From CAZEZY01 sp964516635 (GTDB lineage: Bacteria > Pseudomonadota > Gammaproteobacteria > Burkholderiales > Burkholderiaceae_C): 15,969 bases of DNA. Every line of letters starts with the position of its first letter. Position 1 is the stretch's first letter. Where the stretch lies: assembly GCA_964516635.1 (NCBI GenBank), contig CAZEZY010000051.1:1-15969 (forward strand). Reading direction: 5' to 3'. The translations under genes were made by a program, and so were the position numbers. This document shows positions 6,148 through 13,728 of this stretch, in pieces. A model generated the notes under the pieces. It saw only the letters and a program-made list of their open reading frames with translations. It was not told the DNA's origin and ran no database searches.

Positions 6148-7567
6148 CTGACAGCGCCGCCGCCCCAGCCCATTTGTGTTGCAGGGCTTCCAGCAGCAGC
6201 GGGTGGATGCCGCCAAATCCGCCATTGCTCATGCACAGCACCTGGTCGCCGGGTAAAGCAGCATCCACCACCAGCTCCACCAGCGGGCCGATCGAATCCG
6301 CCACCTGCGCCCGAGCGCCCATGATGGCCAAGGCTTCGGTGGCATCCCAACCCAGCCCGCCACTGTGGCAGAAAGCCAGATCGGCCTGTTCCAGGCTCCA
6401 GGGCAACTGGGCCTTCATGGTCCCCAGTTTCATGGTGTTGGAGCGGGGCTCGAACACCGCCAGGATGCGCGACTGCTGCTGACCCGCCTGATCCAGCTGC
6501 CGGCGCAACCCGTCTACCGTGGTGCGAATGGCGGTCGGGTGGTGGGCAAAATCGTCCAGCACGGTGATGGGTCCGCCCGCCGTGGCCACCTGCCCACGTA
6601 CCTCCATGCGCCGTCGCACATTCAGGAACCGGCCCAACGCTTCGCAGGCCTGTGGCACGGGCACCCCCAGGTGTTCGGCCGCTGCGATGGCAGCCAGGGC
6701 ATTGAGCTGGTTGTGAATGCCGCTGAGTGTCCACTGAACACGCCCTCGGGAAGTGCCCGCGTGCAGCACAGCAAAGTCATTGGGCTCGCCTTCGGCGGTG
6801 AAGTCACTCACTGCCGCGCCAAAGCTGCGCTGTTCGCTCCAGCAGCCCTGGTGCAGCACGCGCGCCAGGCTTTCCTCGAGGGCGTTGTAGACCACGCGGC
6901 CACTGGCGGGCACGGTACGCACCAGGTGGTGGAATTGCCGTTCGATAGCGCCGAGGTCGTCAAAAATGTCGGCGTGGTCGAATTCGAGATTGTTGAGCAC
7001 GGCGGTGCGCGGGCGGTAATGCACAAATTTGCTGCGCTTGTCGAAAAACGCGGTGTCGTACTCGTCGGCCTCGATCACGAAAGGTGCCCCATGACCCAGC
7101 CGTGCCGACACACCAAAATTCAGCGGCACGCCGCCCACCAGAAACCCTGGCTGCAGGCCAGCCCATTCAAGTATCCACGCCAGCATCGACGTGGTGGTCG
7201 TTTTGCCGTGCGTACCTGCCACCGCCAGCACATGCCGCCCTTGCAGGATATGTTCACTCATCCACTGTGGGCCGCTGGTGTAGCGTGCGCCGGCATCCAG
7301 CAGGGCTTCCATCAGCGGAAACTTGGGGTTGCCGTCGGGCAGCCTGGCGCGCGACACCACATTGCCCACCACATAAACGTCGGGGTTCAGGGCCATCTGG
7401 TCGGTAGCGTAGCCCTCGATGAGTTCAATGCCCAGCGCCTGTAGCTGGTCGCTCATGGGTGGGTACACACCGGCGTCACAACCGGTGACACGGTGTCCCG
7501 CTTCTCGTGCGAGGGCTGCCACGCCCCCCATGAAAGTGCCGCAAATGCCGAGAATGTGTATGTGCAT
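6137..7567 (-). CDS. mpl: UDP-N-acetylmuramate:L-Ala-gamma-D-Glu-meso-DAP ligase Mpl
   Basis: Mpl is the cytoplasmic murein-recycling ligase that attaches the salvaged tripeptide L-Ala-gamma-D-Glu-meso-DAP to UDP-MurNAc, using ATP. The 476-residue protein is full length with Mur-ligase architecture: an N-terminal Rossmann start MHIHILGICGTFMGG, P-loop GTHGKTTT at 118-125, the Mpl-type stretch EADEYDTAFFDKRSKF at 166-181, NNLEFDHADIF at 192-202, NVRRRMEVRG at 316-325, DDFAHHPTAI at 338-347 and EPRSNTMKLG at 373-382. GICGTFMGG and the DTAFFDKRSKF stretch separate it from MurC. It is divergent from the gene at 7616 (48-bp gap) and overlaps the preceding small gene tail to tail by 11 bp. No Shine-Dalgarno precedes the ATG; GATAAT ends 6 nt upstream. 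Confidence 0.95.
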   Translation of the reverse strand: MHIHILGICGTFMGGVAALAREAGHRVTGCDAGVYPPMSDQLQALGIELIEGYATDQMALNPDVYVVGNVVSRARLPDGNPKFPLMEALLDAGARYTSGPQWMSEHILQGRHVLAVAGTHGKTTTTSMLAWILEWAGLQPGFLVGGVPLNFGVSARLGHGAPFVIEADEYDTAFFDKRSKFVHYRPRTAVLNNLEFDHADIFDDLGAIERQFHHLVRTVPASGRVVYNALEESLARVLHQGCWSEQRSFGAAVSDFTAEGEPNDFAVLHAGTSRGRVQWTLSGIHNQLNALAAIAAAEHLGVPVPQACEALGRFLNVRRRMEVRGQVATAGGPITVLDDFAHHPTAIRTTVDGLRRQLDQAGQQQSRILAVFEPRSNTMKLGTMKAQLPWSLEQADLAFCHSGGLGWDATEALAIMGARAQVADSIGPLVELVVDAALPGDQVLCMSNGGFGGIHPLLLEALQHKWAGAAALSVSS

Positions 7568-7574
7568 CCCGGCA

Positions 7575-7608
7575 TTATCAACGCCGGCGAGGATGAATCA
7601 GGGACAAT
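7575..7608. promoter_or_regulatory. Divergent -10 elements in the mpl / 7616 intergenic region
   Basis: In the 48-bp gap, GATAAT on the minus strand (7580-7575, 5 of 6 matches) ends 6 nt before the mpl ATG. GACAAT on the plus strand (7603-7608, 4 of 6) ends 7 nt before the ATG at 7616. Both would start transcripts at or next to the start codon. AGGGA at 7600-7604 could instead be a weak, distant ribosome site for the plus-strand gene. No good -35 boxes are seen. Confidence 0.35.
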
Positions 7609-7615
7609 CCCGACG

Positions 7616-8218
7616 ATGGACAACCTGCAGATGGAGATCGCATCGGCGGCAGCGGCTCTGGTGGTCGATGAGGGCATGGATTACGGTCGCGCCAAGGTGC
7701 GTGCCCTCAAGACGCTTGGCCTGCCGCCCCGCACCGCCCTGCCCGACAACCAGGCGGTGGAGGCGGCCGTTCGTGAGCACATAGCCCTGTTTCATGCCGA
7801 CAGCCAACCGGCTGAGCTGCTTGCCTTGCGCGAACTGGCCCTGCACTGGATGGACCGGCTGGCTGAATTCGAGCCCATGATCGGTGGCGCGGTCTGGCAT
7901 GGGACGGCCACCCGCTTGAGCGACATTTACCTCCAGCTGTTCAGTGACGACCCCAAGGCGGTGGAACTGGCTTTGATCAACTGGCATGTGGAATACGATG
8001 CCACCTCGGTCAAGGGGCTGCATGGCCAGCCGGTGGAGGCGCTGAGCGTGCAGGTTCGTTCCGAAGCCCTGCAGGCTTGGGTGGGACTGCATTTGCTTGT
8101 CAACGACAGCCGGTCCCTCAGGGGTGCCCTGCTGCCCGACGAACTCGGGCGCAAGCCGCGAGGAAATCTGGCCGATCTTCGAAACTTGCTGAAGAACGGC
8201 GAATCGGAATGCCCATGA
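7616..8218 (+). CDS. Hypothetical protein with a degenerate nucleotidyltransferase-like motif
   Basis: This 200-residue soluble protein was not assigned to a named family. Helical segments flank a central block at 90-113, GGAVWHGTATRLSDI followed by YLQLFSDDP. This resembles the Pol-beta nucleotidyltransferase pattern of a Gly-Ser/Thr turn, a short linker and a Ser-Asp-Ile-Asp strand, but the second Asp is Tyr105. An acidic pair in VEYDATSV (125-132) could stand for the third carboxylate. The ATG at 7616 was preferred to the in-frame upstream ATG at 7493 because the latter would run through the mpl start on the other strand. The 3' end overlaps the thioredoxin-like gene by four bases (ATGA), so the two are probably cotranscribed and translationally coupled. 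The function is unknown and the motif reading is inference. Confidence 0.8.
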   Translation: MDNLQMEIASAAAALVVDEGMDYGRAKVRALKTLGLPPRTALPDNQAVEAAVREHIALFHADSQPAELLALRELALHWMDRLAEFEPMIGGAVWHGTATRLSDIYLQLFSDDPKAVELALINWHVEYDATSVKGLHGQPVEALSVQVRSEALQAWVGLHLLVNDSRSLRGALLPDELGRKPRGNLADLRNLLKNGESECP

Positions 8219-8736
8219 ACAAACGACATTTCCTCACAGGTGGTGTGGCTGCACTGGCTGGTCTTGCCGGAGCCGGACTGGCTTGGTGGCGATTCCAGCC
8301 CCATGCTGTCCAGGATGGGACGCTGGATGCCTTGTGGCAACTGGTCTGGGACGATCCACAGGGTCAGCCGGTGGCCATGCAGGATTTCAAGGGCCGACCG
8401 CTGCTGCTCAACTTCTGGGCCACCTGGTGTCCGCCATGCGTGGAAGAACTGCCCATGCTCAACGCCTTTTACCGGGAGCGTCAGGCTCAGGGGTGGGCTG
8501 TTCTGGGACTGGCGGTCGATCAACCGAGTGCGGTACGCCAGTTTCTGCAACGTCTGCCGCTGGATTTTCCGGTGGCCATGGCCGGCCTGGGGGGCACTGA
8601 ACTCAGCAAGCAACTGGGCAATGCCAAAGGCGGACTGCCTTACACCGTGGTGTTCAATGCCTCGGGGGACATTGCCCATCGGAAGATCGGGCAAGTCAAA
8701 CCCGAAGATCTTCAGGCCTGGGCTCAGCAGGGATAA
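8215..8736 (+). CDS. TlpA-like membrane-anchored thiol-disulfide oxidoreductase
   Basis: TlpA/ResA-type proteins are thioredoxin-fold reductants facing the periplasm, often serving cytochrome c or cytochrome oxidase assembly. The 173-residue protein opens with Asn-Lys-Arg-His-Phe-Leu and a hydrophobic stretch (about 8-25), acting as signal or anchor; the Lys-Arg-x-Phe-Leu start is loosely Tat-like. The redox motif NFWATWCPPC follows, with Cys72 and Cys75. GGLPYTVVF supplies the cis-Pro at 142. The ATG at 8215 was chosen because it forms an ATGA overlap with the upstream stop and has GGA 6 nt before it; an ATG at 8209 is the alternative. Its 3' end overlaps the GGDEF-EAL gene by 13 bp, tail to tail. 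The exact substrate is unknown and no cytochrome genes are nearby. Confidence 0.88.
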   Translation: MNKRHFLTGGVAALAGLAGAGLAWWRFQPHAVQDGTLDALWQLVWDDPQGQPVAMQDFKGRPLLLNFWATWCPPCVEELPMLNAFYRERQAQGWAVLGLAVDQPSAVRQFLQRLPLDFPVAMAGLGGTELSKQLGNAKGGLPYTVVFNASGDIAHRKIGQVKPEDLQAWAQQG

Positions 8737-11141
8737 CGCAGTCTGCCTTCCCTCAGGGCCAGCGACAATGCCTCGGGCGGCATGGCTCTTGAGAAGAGGA
8801 AGCCCTGAAAATGGTCGCAACCCAGGGCGATCAGTCGCTCCTGCTGCTCAGACCGTTCCACTCCCTCGGCCACCACCTCCATGTTCAGCGCATGGCCCAT
8901 CTGGATCATGGCCGCCACAATCGCCTCATCGGTTTCATCATCATGCAGTGACGAGATGAAGCTCCGGTCGATCTTGAGCTTGTGCAGGGGAAAGCGCTTC
9001 AGATAGGTGAGGCTCGAGTAACCGGTTCCGAAATCGTCAAGTGACAGGTAAACACCAAGCGCTTCCAGCGCTTCAAGTCTTCCCACGGCTTCTTCAGCGT
9101 CATGAATGAGGATCGACTCCGTGAGTTCCAGTTCCAGCCACTGGGCAGGCAGACCATGCCGTTCCAGGGCATCGGCCACGCTCTGCACCATGCCAGCCTG
9201 CTGAAACTGCAAAGCCGACACATTCACGGCCACCTGGCAAGGGGTGCCGGCCGACAGCCACGCAGATGCCTGCCTGATCGCTTCTTCCAGCACCCATTGA
9301 CCCAGGCTCACGATGAATCCGGTTTCTTCGGCCACGGTGATGAACTGCCCTGGCATGACCAGTCCTTTTTCGGGATGCTGCCATCGCACCAGGGCTTCGC
9401 ATGTCTGCAATTCACCCGTGCTCAGACTGGCCCTGGGCTGGTAATGCAAGACAAACTGCTGCTGTTGCAGGCCTTCCCGCAAGGCATGGTCCAGCTGGAT
9501 GCGTGAGAGCAGGTCCGCGTTCATGTCCGGCTGGTAGAAGCGGTAGTGCCCCTTGCCACGGTCCTTGACCTGGTACATGGCGGTGTCCGCATTCCGGATC
9601 AACTCGTCGAGTGACTGACCGTCCTGAGGGTACAGGGCGATGCCCATGCTGCATGACAGCGTGAAATTCATGTCGTCGATCTCGACCGGACGGGACACGG
9701 CATCGATGATCCGCTGGGCGCTGATTTCGGCACCCATGACATCGGCATCGTGAAGATGGATCACAAACTCGTCACCGCCCAGGCGGCAGAGGGTGTCGGT
9801 CTGCCGGAGACAGTTCTTGAGGCGCTGGGCCATTTCGACCAGCACCAGGTCACCAAACAGATGGCCAAGGGAGTCATTGATGCTCTTGAACCGGTCCAGA
9901 TCCAGGAATATCATGGCAAAACCCTGGCCATTCCTTTCGGCCAAGCGGATGGCATGACCCACCCTTTCGGTGAGCATCAGCCGATTGGGCAAGCCCGTCA
10001 GGGCATCGGTGAATGCCAGTTGCTCAATGCGTTGCTGGGCGGCCAGTTTCTCCGAAAGATCCTTGAGGAAAAGCACCGTGTTGATCGCTTTGCCTTCCGC
10101 GCTGCGCAGCACCACCCAAGAGGCCTGCAGGGCAACGGCTATCTGGTCGGCACGCCGGTGCCAGATTTTGCCCTCCCAGTAGCCTTCACGATCAAGCTTG
10201 CCTTGGGCCTGTTCGTACCAGGCCGGTTGGGCGGGCGCAAAGAAAAGCTGGCTGGCTGACATGCCCGCTAACGCCTTGGCGACTTGCTTGGTGAGTGCTT
10301 CGGCAGCGGGGTTGCATGTGACGATCTGTCCAAACGGGTCCGTGATGAAGATCGCATCCAGACTGGATTCGAACACCTTGGCCGCCAGTTTGAGCTGCGC
10401 CTCGGTCGCTGCCCGTTCGGTGATGTCTCGGTACAGATAGACCCTCCCAATCGGGCGTCCTCGGGCCATCTGTGCGCGTGTCACCCGTTCCAGCAGGCGA
10501 CCATTCTGCAACACCAGCATATCCGTGGACTCGAGCAATGGCGAGCGTCCGATTTCAGCCAGCCTTCGCTGGTAGGCTTCTTCATCGGTCACCCTGCTGG
10601 ACAGCCAGTTCTGGATGGCATCGTCATCGTTACGCACCAGCAGGGCGTCGGGCAATTCCCACAACTGGGCAAACAGGCGGTTGAAGGCTCGGATATGCCC
10701 ATCCAGATCGCACACCAGAATGCCGTCGGCCGTCGATTCGAGGGTGGCCCGCAGTTCGAGCAGCAGCATTTCCAGCCGCTGTTCGGTGAGATGCTGCTGA
10801 GTCTTGTCCTGCATGGCAACCAGATAGACCCGCTGTCCGTCGGCCAGCTCCACGGGGGTGACACGCCGCAAGACCCTGACGGTTGTCCCGTCAGATCGCT
10901 TCAGCATGGCTTCAGACTGCAGGGTCTGCAACTGGTCTTCGCGGGTGCCTTGCCAGAACAGCTGATCTTCGGGTGAGGAAGTCAGCTCCAGCACCGAGGC
11001 GCCATGCAGTTCACTGCGTTCAATCTGCTGCATGCGGGCGGCGGCGGCATTGGCGGCCACGATGCGCAACTCCAAAGGGTCTACCAGCCAGACCGCTTCG
11101 ATGAGTCCTTCAATGAGGGGGGACCAATGCACAAAACTCAT
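8724..11141 (-). CDS. PAS-PAS-PAS-GGDEF-EAL c-di-GMP signalling protein
   Basis: This 805-residue protein probably makes and/or degrades cyclic di-GMP in response to a signal sensed by its PAS domains. Three PAS-like units are visible (about 5-115, 130-245 and 250-365). A diguanylate cyclase domain (about 370-540) has an intact GGDEF at 455-459 and an RxxD inhibitory site (446-449, RQTD) five residues before it. An EAL phosphodiesterase domain (about 548-800) has CEALVRW at 581-587, ELTES at 671-675, DDFGTGYSS at 702-710, KIDRSF at 723-728 and EGVE at 759-762. Both catalytic domains look complete. No transmembrane segment is evident, so it is probably cytosolic. The ATG overlaps the stop of the HD-GYP gene (ATGA), and GAGGG stands 6 nt upstream, so the two are translationally coupled. 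Net activity cannot be judged from sequence. Confidence 0.95.
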   Translation of the reverse strand: MSFVHWSPLIEGLIEAVWLVDPLELRIVAANAAAARMQQIERSELHGASVLELTSSPEDQLFWQGTREDQLQTLQSEAMLKRSDGTTVRVLRRVTPVELADGQRVYLVAMQDKTQQHLTEQRLEMLLLELRATLESTADGILVCDLDGHIRAFNRLFAQLWELPDALLVRNDDDAIQNWLSSRVTDEEAYQRRLAEIGRSPLLESTDMLVLQNGRLLERVTRAQMARGRPIGRVYLYRDITERAATEAQLKLAAKVFESSLDAIFITDPFGQIVTCNPAAEALTKQVAKALAGMSASQLFFAPAQPAWYEQAQGKLDREGYWEGKIWHRRADQIAVALQASWVVLRSAEGKAINTVLFLKDLSEKLAAQQRIEQLAFTDALTGLPNRLMLTERVGHAIRLAERNGQGFAMIFLDLDRFKSINDSLGHLFGDLVLVEMAQRLKNCLRQTDTLCRLGGDEFVIHLHDADVMGAEISAQRIIDAVSRPVEIDDMNFTLSCSMGIALYPQDGQSLDELIRNADTAMYQVKDRGKGHYRFYQPDMNADLLSRIQLDHALREGLQQQQFVLHYQPRASLSTGELQTCEALVRWQHPEKGLVMPGQFITVAEETGFIVSLGQWVLEEAIRQASAWLSAGTPCQVAVNVSALQFQQAGMVQSVADALERHGLPAQWLELELTESILIHDAEEAVGRLEALEALGVYLSLDDFGTGYSSLTYLKRFPLHKLKIDRSFISSLHDDETDEAIVAAMIQMGHALNMEVVAEGVERSEQQERLIALGCDHFQGFLFSRAMPPEALSLALREGRLRYPC

Positions 11142-12418
11142 GCCACGCCCTCGGAGGTCCCCGCGGTGCAGACCGCTCGCTCAAAGTAGTAGCAGATCCG
11201 TTGCCGGGGTGACAGATAGGCCAGGGCCTGTCGGGGCAGCTGGTCAGGCCGCAGACTCCGCTGGATGCCCAGGGAACAGTCGTCTTGCAGGTCCAGCAGG
11301 ATGGCGTCCTCACTGGCGACCAGTCTGTCATAGACCAGCACCCGGGGTTTCAGTGGTCGCGAAGCATTGACGGACACCACCAGTGCGTAACGCTCGTCGT
11401 TCAGCTGAACGACCGAGCCTGGCGGATAGACGCCCATCATCCGGATGAAGGCATTGAGCGTCTGTCTTTCGAACCGCTCCTTCATGGTAGCAAACATCAG
11501 CGACAGGGCTTCGTGGGGTGTGAGCGACTTCAGCGGGTTGGGTGGATTGCAGAGGCCGTCGTAACGGTTGGTCAACCCCAGAATGTGTGCCGTGGGCGTG
11601 ATCTTCTCGACCTTCAAGCCGACCGGAAACCCGCTGCCATCGGCCATCTCGTGGTGCTGGGAGATGGTCAGCAGGGCCATGCTGTCAAGGCCCAACTGCC
11701 GCGCTTTCGTCACCCCCTGGGCAACATGCTCCTGATAAAGCTTGAAGTGGGCGGCCGTGAAGCTCTCGTCGCGGTTCCGGACTCTGTCTGGCAGTTCCAG
11801 CTTGCCCACATCGTGCAGCAGGGCCGCCTGCCCCAGAGATTCCATCGCCTCGTTTGACAGGCCCATGGCCTTGCCCAGCAAGAGGCTCAGGACGGTCACG
11901 TTGATGGCGTGCAGGGTGTTGCGGTCGCCGTGCCCATCGGCCAGCAGGCGCAACGCCGATTCGGCATGCCCTTCCAGTTGGGTCACCATGTCCCGGGTCA
12001 GGCGTTTGCAGGTGTCTGCCGCGATTCCCGGGGCGTGGTTGAGTTGGTCAAATACGCCCTTGATGGCGCGCGCACTTTCCAGGTATTGCTTTTCACAGTG
12101 CAACTGCGCCTGCTGTTGTGCAGCCAAGGTTGCCGCTTGTGCATCCATGACCGGAAGGTCGTTGCTCGCCGCAGAAGGCGGGGCATTCGTGGTCTCAGCG
12201 ATGAATCCCGTTGCGGTTTCAGGGGGGGGATCGCTTCGTTCCGGTGAGTAGGCGATCGCCTGCAGACCCAGTCTCTGAATGATCTCTATCTGTTCTTGTG
12301 AAGTGATCTTGAAGCTGCTGAGCGGGAAAGGATGATCCATCCAGCCGAGGTCGAGATGAATGTAGATTCCAATCCGTAACTCGCTAACCGGGAGGATCTG
12401 GCGGACAGGATGAATCAT
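11138..12418 (-). CDS. HD-GYP-type c-di-GMP phosphodiesterase with DUF3391-like N-terminus
   Basis: HD-GYP proteins hydrolyse cyclic di-GMP to pGpG or GMP. The 426-residue protein begins with a DUF3391-like region (PVSELRIGIYIHLDLGW) and a linker of about 50 residues rich in Ala, Gln and Thr. Expected metal ligands are kept: His170, HD dyad at 202-203 (LLHDVGK), His231, His255-His256 and Asp287. The signature reads HHEMADGSGFPVGL (255-268): the family's GYP is GFP and the usual HP near His231 is HV. A C-terminal segment GVYPPGSVVQL (329-339) is shared with the divergent neighbour at 12520. Start choice: ATG at 12418 begins where homology begins; a GTG at 12445 would add nine residues. Neither has a Shine-Dalgarno. 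It is the first gene of a coupled pair with the GGDEF-EAL gene. Confidence 0.92.
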   Translation of the reverse strand: MIHPVRQILPVSELRIGIYIHLDLGWMDHPFPLSSFKITSQEQIEIIQRLGLQAIAYSPERSDPPPETATGFIAETTNAPPSAASNDLPVMDAQAATLAAQQQAQLHCEKQYLESARAIKGVFDQLNHAPGIAADTCKRLTRDMVTQLEGHAESALRLLADGHGDRNTLHAINVTVLSLLLGKAMGLSNEAMESLGQAALLHDVGKLELPDRVRNRDESFTAAHFKLYQEHVAQGVTKARQLGLDSMALLTISQHHEMADGSGFPVGLKVEKITPTAHILGLTNRYDGLCNPPNPLKSLTPHEALSLMFATMKERFERQTLNAFIRMMGVYPPGSVVQLNDERYALVVSVNASRPLKPRVLVYDRLVASEDAILLDLQDDCSLGIQRSLRPDQLPRQALAYLSPRQRICYYFERAVCTAGTSEGVA

Positions 12419-12456
12419 GAAGAGGACTCGAAAACACGATCGCACATTGATGTTTC

Positions 12457-12462
12457 ATTATC
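12457..12462 (-). promoter_or_regulatory. Candidate -10 hexamer for the HD-GYP / GGDEF-EAL pair
   Basis: GATAAT (5 of 6 matches) lies on the minus strand in the roughly 100-bp divergent gap. A start about 12450 would leave a leader of about 32 nt to the ATG at 12418, or about 5 nt to the alternative GTG at 12445. A perfect TTGACA occurs at 12492-12487 on the same strand, but 24 bp away, too far to be its -35. Confidence 0.3.
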
Positions 12463-12519
12463 GTCCGTGATTTGTAAATCATGACGTGTCAAAGTTCATA
12501 CGCTGATAGCATATTGTTT

Positions 12520-13728
12520 ATGTACATTCCTTTCCCGCTGGACCAGGTTGAACTCAGAGCCCCATTGCCCGTCAATGTCTGGGATCCGAATGGCGTGCTT
12601 CTGCTTCGAAAAGGTGAAATCATCAAAGACGAGGCCCACAAGTCTCTTCTGGAAAACCACCTTCCCATGGTCGATGCTGAGGAGTTCCAGCAATGGACCT
12701 ATCGCTATACCTCGGCCATGGACAAAATGCTCCGCGGCAATGTCACACTCGATGCCATCGCCGGTACCTCGCTTCCCATGGGAGTTGAACCGGCACCGGT
12801 ACAGGCGGAACTGGACCGAACCTTATCGGAAAGATGGTCTGATCTTCATGCCATCTTTGGCCCTCTGTTGCACCAAGCAGGCGAGTCTTCAGATTTTCTG
12901 CTCAGGCTGTTGCAGGTCGAACAACGGTTGCTCTCCCTGCTTCGATCAAAACAGGACGACAGCCTGTTCCTGCTTGTGTACATGCTGAATGATCGATCTT
13001 ATGGCTATTCCTGCACCCATGCACTGCTGTGCAGCGTCATCTGTCACTTGATGTCCGACACCTTGAAACTGGCGGAGGAACAGCGTCAGAGTCTCGTTCG
13101 GGCGGCCCTGACCATGAACATAGGCATGTCCCGTCTCCATGACGATCTGTCGCTTCGGCAGGGCCCGCTCTCCCCTGAAGACCGGGCGGTGATCAACCAG
13201 CATCCCCTGGAAGGAACCCAGTTGCTTCACCGACATGGGGTTCGAGATGAGACCTGGCTGAAGCTGGTTCGCCACCATCACAGACCGATGTCTCCCGTGA
13301 AAGATCTCGCGCAGGCTGATGTCCTGGTGGTGATGGCCCAGTTGCTGAGCATGGCGGACATCTACGTGGCTCGAATCAGTCCCAGGGCGAGTCGGCGCGC
13401 CTTGCCTTTGCAGCGTGCCGCCCGAGATGTTTATCTGGCTGTCAACGGTCAGCCGACGCCTCTCGGTGCCGCGTTCATCAAGACATTGGGCGTGTACATT
13501 CCTGGCTGCTATGTGAAGCTCGCCAACGGGGAAGTCGGCGTGGTGGTTCGCCGCGGCAGGAAGGCCAATTCGCCCATGGTATTTGCCCTGGTTGGTCGCC
13601 AGGGCATGCCGCTGGGTGAGCCTGCATTGCGGGACACCAGCGATCCGGGTCTGCAGGTGGTGAGCGGGCTGGTCCCTGACGATGTCAAAGTCAGGATCCA
13701 GCCGGAGCGCTTGCTGGCTCGTCTCTGA
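12520..13728 (+). CDS. HD-GYP-like protein with lost HD dyad (probable pseudo-phosphodiesterase)
   Basis: This 402-residue protein follows the layout of the divergent HD-GYP gene but has a damaged active site. The first His is kept (THALLCSV, His167) and so are His228 (NQHPLEG), His252-254 (VRHHHR) and Asp280 (MADIY). The HD dyad is replaced by Met199-Asn200 in LTMNIGM and no GYP block follows the histidines. A C-terminal GVYIPGCYVKLANGEVGVVVRRG matches the GVYPPGSVVQL segment of the neighbour, supporting paralogy. Catalysis by the standard bimetal mechanism is unlikely; a c-di-GMP-binding, scaffold or regulatory role is inference. The ATG at 12520 is preferred because the protein-like sequence (PFPLDQVELRAPLPVNVW) begins there and TAGCAT ends 7 nt before it; an ATG at 12481 would add 13 residues. 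Its 3' end overlaps the nuclease gene by 38 bp. Confidence 0.85.
   Translation: MYIPFPLDQVELRAPLPVNVWDPNGVLLLRKGEIIKDEAHKSLLENHLPMVDAEEFQQWTYRYTSAMDKMLRGNVTLDAIAGTSLPMGVEPAPVQAELDRTLSERWSDLHAIFGPLLHQAGESSDFLLRLLQVEQRLLSLLRSKQDDSLFLLVYMLNDRSYGYSCTHALLCSVICHLMSDTLKLAEEQRQSLVRAALTMNIGMSRLHDDLSLRQGPLSPEDRAVINQHPLEGTQLLHRHGVRDETWLKLVRHHHRPMSPVKDLAQADVLVVMAQLLSMADIYVARISPRASRRALPLQRAARDVYLAVNGQPTPLGAAFIKTLGVYIPGCYVKLANGEVGVVVRRGRKANSPMVFALVGRQGMPLGEPALRDTSDPGLQVVSGLVPDDVKVRIQPERLLARL

Noticed and set aside
12487..12492. Perfect TTGACA on the minus strand upstream of the HD-GYP gene
   Set aside because: No -10-like hexamer lies 15-19 bp downstream; the nearest, GATAAT, is 24 bp away. Probably chance, or part of an unrelated site.
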